A stretch of 64,000 bases of DNA from contig JAESIW010000138.1 of assembly GCA_016802295.1 (NCBI GenBank), forward strand, positions 3,994,369-4,058,368, read 5' to 3'. Below the pieces are notes generated by a model. It did no database searches and was not told the DNA's origin. It saw nothing but the letters and a program-made list of their open reading frames with translations. The DNA is from Brachionus rotundiformis (lineage: Eukaryota > Rotifera > Eurotatoria > Ploima > Brachionidae). Shown piece by piece: positions 58,249-64,000 of the stretch. A program made the position numbers and the translations under genes. How positions within the stretch are numbered: position 1 is the stretch's first letter; every line of letters starts with the position of its first letter.

Positions 58249-59659
58249 TATTTAGGGCAAGAATAGGAAAAAATATTTCTTGGTAATAGTTTTTGTGAAA
58301 AAAGCAAGAGAAAAAAAATTTTGAAATTAATATAAAATTTAATCATGCGTTTGATTTTTGTTTCTTGTTCAATTTAGATAAAATCTAGCTTTTACGACTC
58401 TGGAATAATTAGCTTAGTAATGGAGGCAAAAATTTCACTTAGATATTTTAAAATTATTCATATATTTTGGCAAAATTTATAATTATTTGTCCTATTGGGC
58501 TAATTTAGGAACCAACTGGACCAATTCATTAGACAAATATACTTTTAAAAGCAGTAATTTTAGTTTTCTTTTGAAATGGATTTTTTATTCTTAAAAAAAT
58601 TTTTTTGATTTCTCAAATGGTCATTTTCTAGCAAAAAATAGCTTAAACAAAAAAAAATCAAAAAATCAAGCCTATTAATATTTGAAATTATTTTCAAAAC
58701 TGAACAATCAAGATATATAGAATAGAGTTTTTTGATCATTTTTCAATGATGCAATGGAACCAAAAAATTAATGTGGCAGCATTTTTTTACCAAGTCTAAA
58801 TGTTTAAATAAAAGCTTTTTCCATTTTTAAATGTTTCCTTCATTTTTGTTCAATTATTTGAATTTTGTTTCCTATTAATTAAATAGCAAGTTAAAATAAT
58901 TAACTTGTGCATAAAATATGAAAAAATTTATTGATATTTTTGAAAATTTATTAAAACCTTCTTGATTAATTTTAAAATTTTATTTAATTCGAATCTTTTG
59001 TTAATAATTAAAAACAAGGAGTTTTCGGATTAGAAAGTGAGATACTTAAAATTTTTTCAAATAATTAATTCCTAGCTTGTAGACAATTTTAAATTAAACT
59101 TGTGACTAATAAAAAATTCATCAATCTTTGATTAATAGTTCAAATATTTTATTGTAGAAAAATCTAAGATAAAATAAAGTACTTAAATATATGCGACTTA
59201 TGATTAGCTTAATAAATAGAGATAAAATTTTATATCCAAATGATTAGATTATTTTTCAACAACTTTTTTTTTCAATCAAATATTCAAAATCACATTATTG
59301 CAAATGATTAATTGATATTTGTTTAATTTTTATGTGAAAATAAAGAAAAGGTAAATTTTATAGAACAAAAAAGATAATTCTATGGTTTTGAAGCACTTTT
59401 TTCTTTCCAAACTTTAAAAGAAAAAAACAGTTTGAGTTAAAAATCCAGTTATTCTAAAAACTGTTTCTAAGTCAGTATTGCCCGAAGCAATTTCCTAAGA
59501 CTTCATTTTTAAGGTAGTTAGGCAATAATTAGAAACATTTCTCTCAAACAGATTGACTTCATTCGAAGACAACAATTAATTTATTTAGTAAGTTATTAAA
59601 ATGCGTTTTATTTAATAAAGTGATTTTTAAGCGAATGAAAATAACTAGCTTCTAAAAAT
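58249..59659. other. Intergenic, AT-rich
   Basis: About 1.4 kb between divergent genes; no feature recognised. Confidence 0.55.
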
Positions 59660-60906
59660 ATGAACCTGATTGAAGATGAATTGACAATTGGGTATGATTT
59701 TGCAGTAAGCGGCACAAAAATCCAGCTTAATTTGCCCAAAGTAGCTAAATTTACATCCAGCTAAATAATTTATATAAAGTTAAAATTTAAGTTGGATTCA
59801 ACTTCTAAATACAGATTTAAATTTTCCAAACAACAAAGACTAATAAACCACTTCAGTCTTGAGAAGTAATAAATATTTGTTTTTAAACCTATTTACCAAT
59901 AACTTTTTTGTTAAATATACTCTTAAAAACAGCTTTTTAAATACTCATAAAAACAATAATCAAATGGTAATTTCCATGGTTTTGAAGTTATTTTTTAAGA
60001 CTTTATTTTCATTTAAATGACATTTAAGTTTCCAAATGGTGACAACTTGGTCAATGGCTTACCTGAAATCGCCACCAAGGAGTTTAAAAAGAGCCCAAGA
60101 GTGGTCCTGAAGCCGGAGACATTCAAGCTGCCTCTTTACAATGGACAACCACATTCAAGAGAACAAGAAATACCCGAATCAATAAGGTAAAATTTAATAA
60201 TCTCATTTAAATTTAAAATTTCATTTTTAATCCATTGTTAAATTGGAATTTTTTTAGCTTTAGACTAAGTTTAAAAAGAGTCGAGTATTATTTGAATAAA
60301 TAAATATTTATTACCCTTGTTCCCTTTAAATTTATTAAGTTATTTGTTTCTTTAAGAAGTTATAAAACTCTAGCACTAGAGCACTTTTTATACACAAACT
60401 TTCGATTAATTTAAATGTTTATATTTTTAATAGGAAGCATAAAAAATTGGATCCTTTGACAAAGTACGCCGATTATAACAAATCGGATGAAAATATTCGT
60501 TCCAAGTTGATAAAATTTCGAAAAATGGAAAATAAGATAGCCAAGTATCAAAATTTAAATTCACACTCAAATCTGGAATTAAGCTCTTTGGATCCAAGTA
60601 TTGACCAAGGTAAGTATTTAATTTTAATTTTGTGTTTTATAGCTTAATTGAGTTAAAATTCAAGATGGTTCTGAAATGCAATTCAGCTCTTTATCAAGTA
60701 AAAACTTAGATAAGCTTTTGACAAAATCAAAAAAACCAGAGGTATCGCGAGCTATTTTAAAGAGTAAAACACCAATTTATTATTCTCCTGAGGAGAATAT
60801 CAGGAATGTTAAAACACCAGCACATGTATATAGTGGCCGATGGTCACCAATTAAAATTCGCTCCAACAAAAACCTAAAGCTTCACGAGGTACTTGCAAAT
60901 TTTTAA
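59660..60906 (+). CDS. Small basic protein, four-exon model, ~206 aa
   Basis: Exons are 59660-59704, 60029-60186, 60434-60609 and 60665-60906, with introns of 324, 247 and 55 bp, all in frame. The first exon (MNLIEDELTIGYDFA) ends in a strong GTAAGC donor; alternatively translation starts at 60017 (MTFKFPNGDNL). Exon 3 reads KLDPLTKYADYNKSDENIRS, faintly like the DPVxRYxxYK box of the centriolar protein HYLS1, but the rest does not follow, so this is only a hint. The last exon contains PAHVYSGRWSPIKIRSNKNL and stops after HEVLANF. A GT directly after HE could be a donor leading in phase to the exon at 62312, merging this with the next gene. The protein is basic and soluble with no membrane span. 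Function unknown. Confidence 0.6.
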
Positions 60907-61349
60907 ACAAAAATTAAAATTTTGTTTTTTATTTTTTCATTAATTTGAATAATTAATTTAAGGCTTATTTGGTATAATTTAAGTTTTCAAAACTTTAAGT
61001 ATTAAGCTATAATTAAATTGATTTTTACCACATCAATAATAAGCCATCTTTTATTTTTTGGTGCAATTTTAGAAAAAGCTTTTATTTTTGTTGATTATAT
61101 GGTCGAAAAGTGTGCTGAATTTTGCGTTTTCCAAAATTAATTAATTTGTTATTAAATAGGAGGAGATCTGACGCAAATAACTGTTTTGTTGACATTAAGA
61201 TACTAAAAGATTAATTTTATCTTTTGAAATATAAAAAATAGGTCTATTTGACAGTATTCACAGATCTGTATTTTTATTTTCAATAAAACATATTTCTCCT
61301 ACTAATTCATTAATTTTTTTAACAATTTTTCTTAAATCTTTATATTAAT
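60907..61349. other. Intergenic or intronic AT-rich spacer
   Basis: About 440 bp with no feature. It may be part of a large intron if the flanking gene models are one gene. Confidence 0.5.
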
Positions 61350-62160
61350 AATAATAACATGAGCTTTAACAGACATAGCCTGTAGAGTAAGACTAAAAGT
61401 TTCACTATGGTAGCAAAAAGTTTATGCTTCTGACCACGAATGTTACCAGCAGGGCCGTTCAAAAACCATGAACTCATAAGTTTATTTGGATTATGCCAGT
61501 CAACTTTGCTATACCCTTTATTAATCTTGAAATATTCGACAAGATCAGCTCTCTCTCTCCTCACTTTTAAGTTGGTTAGTCTTTTATGTGAGGTAACAGC
61601 AGGACTTGATAAGCTTCGTTGCCCTCGCCTGAACTTTTTCCAAAATGCTCATGCCCTTCTTTTTATAGGGACACCAGGCTGCGATCGCGTATTCAAGGTT
61701 AGGTCTAACAGACGCAGCATAAAGTTTCTTGAAAGTGCTTAATGTCCAGCAGTTTAAAAAAAAGCTCCAATTCTATTGTAGCTCTATTGGCTGCCAGTGT
61801 TGTTTGGTGATTCCATTTTAGATTCGAGCACAGCACAATTCCAAGATCAGATTCTTGATGACAGAAATTAACTCTGTATTGTCTGCGAATAGCCTGCAAA
61901 GACATTTCATTAGTAATGATGGCATATCATTAGTAAATAAAAGGATCTAACACTGAACCCTGAGGTACTCCAGTAGGAAAGTCTAACCAGTATGAGATAA
62001 AATCACTTATAACAATTGTCTGTCTGCGACCACTAAAAAAGTTATTGATCCAACTGACTAATCTTGAATTAAATTCATATATTGCCAACTTTTTGACATT
62101 TTTATCTATTTTTCGAAGATAATTCAAAAAATTAAACTTTGAACGGTGATCGATCTTTTG
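61350..62160 (-). mobile_element. Degenerate LINE reverse transcriptase fragment with internal deletion
   Basis: On the minus strand: SWINNFFSGRRQTIVISDF followed by PTGVPQGSVLDP (about 62070-61935), then RVNFCHQESDLGIVLCSNLK and TTLAANRATIELELFFKLLD (about 61880-61760), then RRERADLVEYFKINKGYSKV (about 61560-61500). These are LINE reverse transcriptase blocks in the right order. The catalytic -ADD box between the first two is missing, and frames shift between blocks. Jockey/CR1-like. Inactive. Confidence 0.8.
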
Positions 62161-62311
62161 AATACACTTTTTTAATTTCTCAATTCAACAAACATCTTCT
62201 TCTATCACAAATTATCTCCAAATTTAAGTTTTCTTGAACTATTTTATCATATTATTTTAAATAAACTGAAATTAATAAAGTAAATAATTTAATTAATTCA
62301 AAATTTTCAAG

Positions 62312-63056
62312 AGATTCAAAATCTGCCCCGAATATAAGTCCATATTTAACAATTTAGACGAAGATAAAGATGGTCATTTAAACTTCGATTCTCTAAAAAG
62401 TCAATATTGTAAAAATATGGATCATGCACAAGTTTCATTTTTTTACCAAGTAGGTTGAAAATTTATATTCCAATTGGTTAATGAAATTGACGATTAAGAT
62501 TTATGATTATTTGAGCGAAGCAACATATTTTGGCCTGCAGGAATTTAGTACTTTTTTTCAGCTAGTCGAAGGTTTTAACCAACTTGACTATAAAAAAACC
62601 GGCTATTACTGGGATATTTACATATCCAGCGATTTCGAAGATTATAGAAAAGAAATCAAAGACTATATTGTAAGATTTTGATTTAATAATTAAAAAAATA
62701 AATGAAAATTTTTGAAGAATTTAATTGATCTGATCGATTTTGAGAGTGATCTTATCATTGAAGATGTGATGAGAACAAAAATAAAAAGCTTAGATAGCTT
62801 GACATTTAGTTCGCAGCAATCTAAAATGAAAATGGAAGCAAATAAAATAAATCAAGTTTTGAACCAAAAAATCACCGGAAGCCACAGCGAAAAGAACATG
62901 GAAATAAAATTGGTTAATTATGTTTTATTCATTCCCATTTTTATATACTTGGAGGCATTTTTTAAAAATAAGCAAATATTCCAGCGAAAAAATAACTCAA
63001 TTCTTAACTCCAAGGAGTCAACAAATTTTCATGACTTTAATAGGCGCTCAAATTGA
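62312..63056 (+). CDS. EF-hand-like protein, four exons, 5' end unresolved
   Basis: Exons are 62312-62449, 62499-62669, 62718-62912 and 62973-63056, with introns of 49, 48 and 60 bp, all phase 0, giving about 195 residues. The first exon lacks an ATG and starts at an acceptor (TTTTCAAG). It contains an EF-hand-like loop, FNNLDEDKDGHLNFDSL, with the Asp1-Asp3-Asp5-Gly6 pattern of a calcium site but Ser instead of Glu at position 12, so binding may be weak. A second helical pair follows (LQEFSTFFQLVEGFNQLDY). The third exon is Lys/Met/Gln-rich. The third intron contains no in-frame stop, so its removal is likely but not certain. The frame is compatible with the upstream gene's last exon, and the two could be one gene. 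Confidence 0.6.
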
Positions 63057-64000
63057 GCTTAATTTAATTGAAAACAATGTTTTTTGCTTATGTGTACTCA
63101 GTCATAAGTTTTTTCTTTTTTTATACAGTTTTTATTTTTGTTCACAATTAATTTAGTAATTTTGCCACCTAGAAAATTTTGAAAATGGTAAAATGGACCA
63201 TTCGTCACATAAGTTGACACCAAAGTCCTTAAAAAAAGTTAAAATTTAAATATGAAAATCTATATTTTTTTAATGAATTTTTCAAATCATTGAGCGAATA
63301 TTGGAAATTTGTTAGAACAATTTTATCTTATCTTAAAAATAATTTTTTGTCCCTTAATTCAAGTTTTGGAAATATAAAAATAAAAATCATTTAAAATTTT
63401 TTTCTATTAATTTTTGAATTCAAAAATGTGAATGTATAACTATCAATAGAATATCTATTAAAAAAAATATTTTTAAGGCAATTTTAATTTCACTCTTGAA
63501 TAGTATTTTTAATTGAGCTAAATTAATTTGATTGAAAATTTAAATAAATGACAATTAAAAGTCACATTTTTATCCTATAAAAGCTATTTTTTGATAATTG
63601 TATGACAAAAAGTAACCAATTTACTCTTTTTACCATTAATGATTGAAAAAAACTAATGAGATAAACAACAGGACTATCTTTTATTTACAAAAAAAGTCAA
63701 TTATAAAAAATAATTGTTCTATTATTCATCCAAAAAGATCTAATTTTATCAAGAACAAAATTTCGAAATGCTGTTCAATTTAAAAATAAGCTTATCTTGT
63801 AAAGTGAAAAAATATTTTCCAAAGCTATTAATCAAATATTCTTAATAAAACAATCTAATATCATATTTTTCTAAAATTTGATTTAAGATACAAACGAACA
63901 AGACATACTTCGAAATAAATTACCATAAAAAAGCTCCCAATCAAAACTTTATACATGACCAATTTTGAAACTTATAATACTAGTCTATCTGGTTCTTTTA
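63057..64000. other. Right edge, AT-rich
   Basis: About 940 bp, nothing recognised. An open stretch in another frame continues to 63156 but looks like chance T-rich sequence. Confidence 0.5.

Noticed and set aside
1..64000. CRISPR arrays, operons with ribosome-binding sites, or prophage
   Set aside because: The window is clearly eukaryotic (spliced genes, TATA boxes, polyadenylation signals); no regularly spaced repeats were seen.

Overview
The window is nuclear DNA from an animal with a very AT-rich genome. The genes are interrupted by GT-AG introns, most of them only 45-62 bp. Recognisable products include the collagen prolyl 4-hydroxylase alpha subunit, a classical cadherin-repeat adhesion receptor, the ciliary protein CFAP141, TOM40, UTP20, two DJ-1 paralogues, an SCaMC-type mitochondrial carrier and a secreted chitin-binding protein. 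High AT content, very small introns, scattered non-LTR retrotransposon debris and this gene set would suit a small invertebrate such as a monogonont rotifer (Brachionus-like). That placement is inference; no sequence search was possible.

Layout. 1-3631 (+): 3' end of UTP20 (nucleolar, 18S rRNA processing). 3652-8978: mostly empty, with one copy of a ~335-bp inverted-repeat element and coding-like segments on the minus strand near 5.2-5.6 kb. 8979-9862 (+): two-exon orphan gene. 11128-12381 (-): orphan Ser/Thr-rich protein. 15308-17020 (+): prolyl 4-hydroxylase alpha. 17996-18440 (-): small two-exon helical protein. 21903-25265 (-): cadherin receptor, with a gene-free upstream region of about 6 kb. 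31440-32180 (+): dead LINE. 32652-33584 (+): TOM40. 34440-35175 (-): dead LINE. 35735-36513 (-): tail-anchored syntaxin/RGS-binding-like protein. 36640-37440 (+): DIRS- or gypsy-like retroelement fossil. 39430-39775: second copy of the inverted-repeat element, opposite orientation. 41087-43714 (+): large charged, possibly Tudor-like nuclear protein. 44997-46443 (+): tandem DJ-1 genes. 46451-48077 (-): coiled-coil protein with a C-terminal PP1-docking motif. 48280-48609 (-): Ala/Pro/Ser low-complexity protein with a TATA box. 50594-51067 (+): CFAP141. 51193-51498 (+): peritrophin-type secreted protein with a TATA box. 52155-53687: LINE fragment between near-identical 106-bp direct repeats. 53728-54933 (-): SLC25 carrier. 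56005-56235 (+): tRNA-derived SINE. 56698-58248 (-): tandem ZZ zinc fingers fused to a protein kinase. 59660-60906 and 62312-63056 (+): two gene models, the second with an EF-hand-like loop, separated by a dead minus-strand LINE; they may be one gene.

The genes do not form one pathway; this is an ordinary mixed chromosomal segment. Gene functions cluster loosely around mitochondria (TOM40, carrier, DJ-1), secretion and extracellular matrix (P4HA, chitin-binding protein, cadherin) and cilia (CFAP141). The least ordinary items are the ZZ-ZZ-kinase fusion, the LINE with its unusually long flanking duplication, and the DJ-1 pair with differing intron content. Exon boundaries were deduced by hand from splice consensus and reading phase. 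Where the 5' end is unresolved this is stated.
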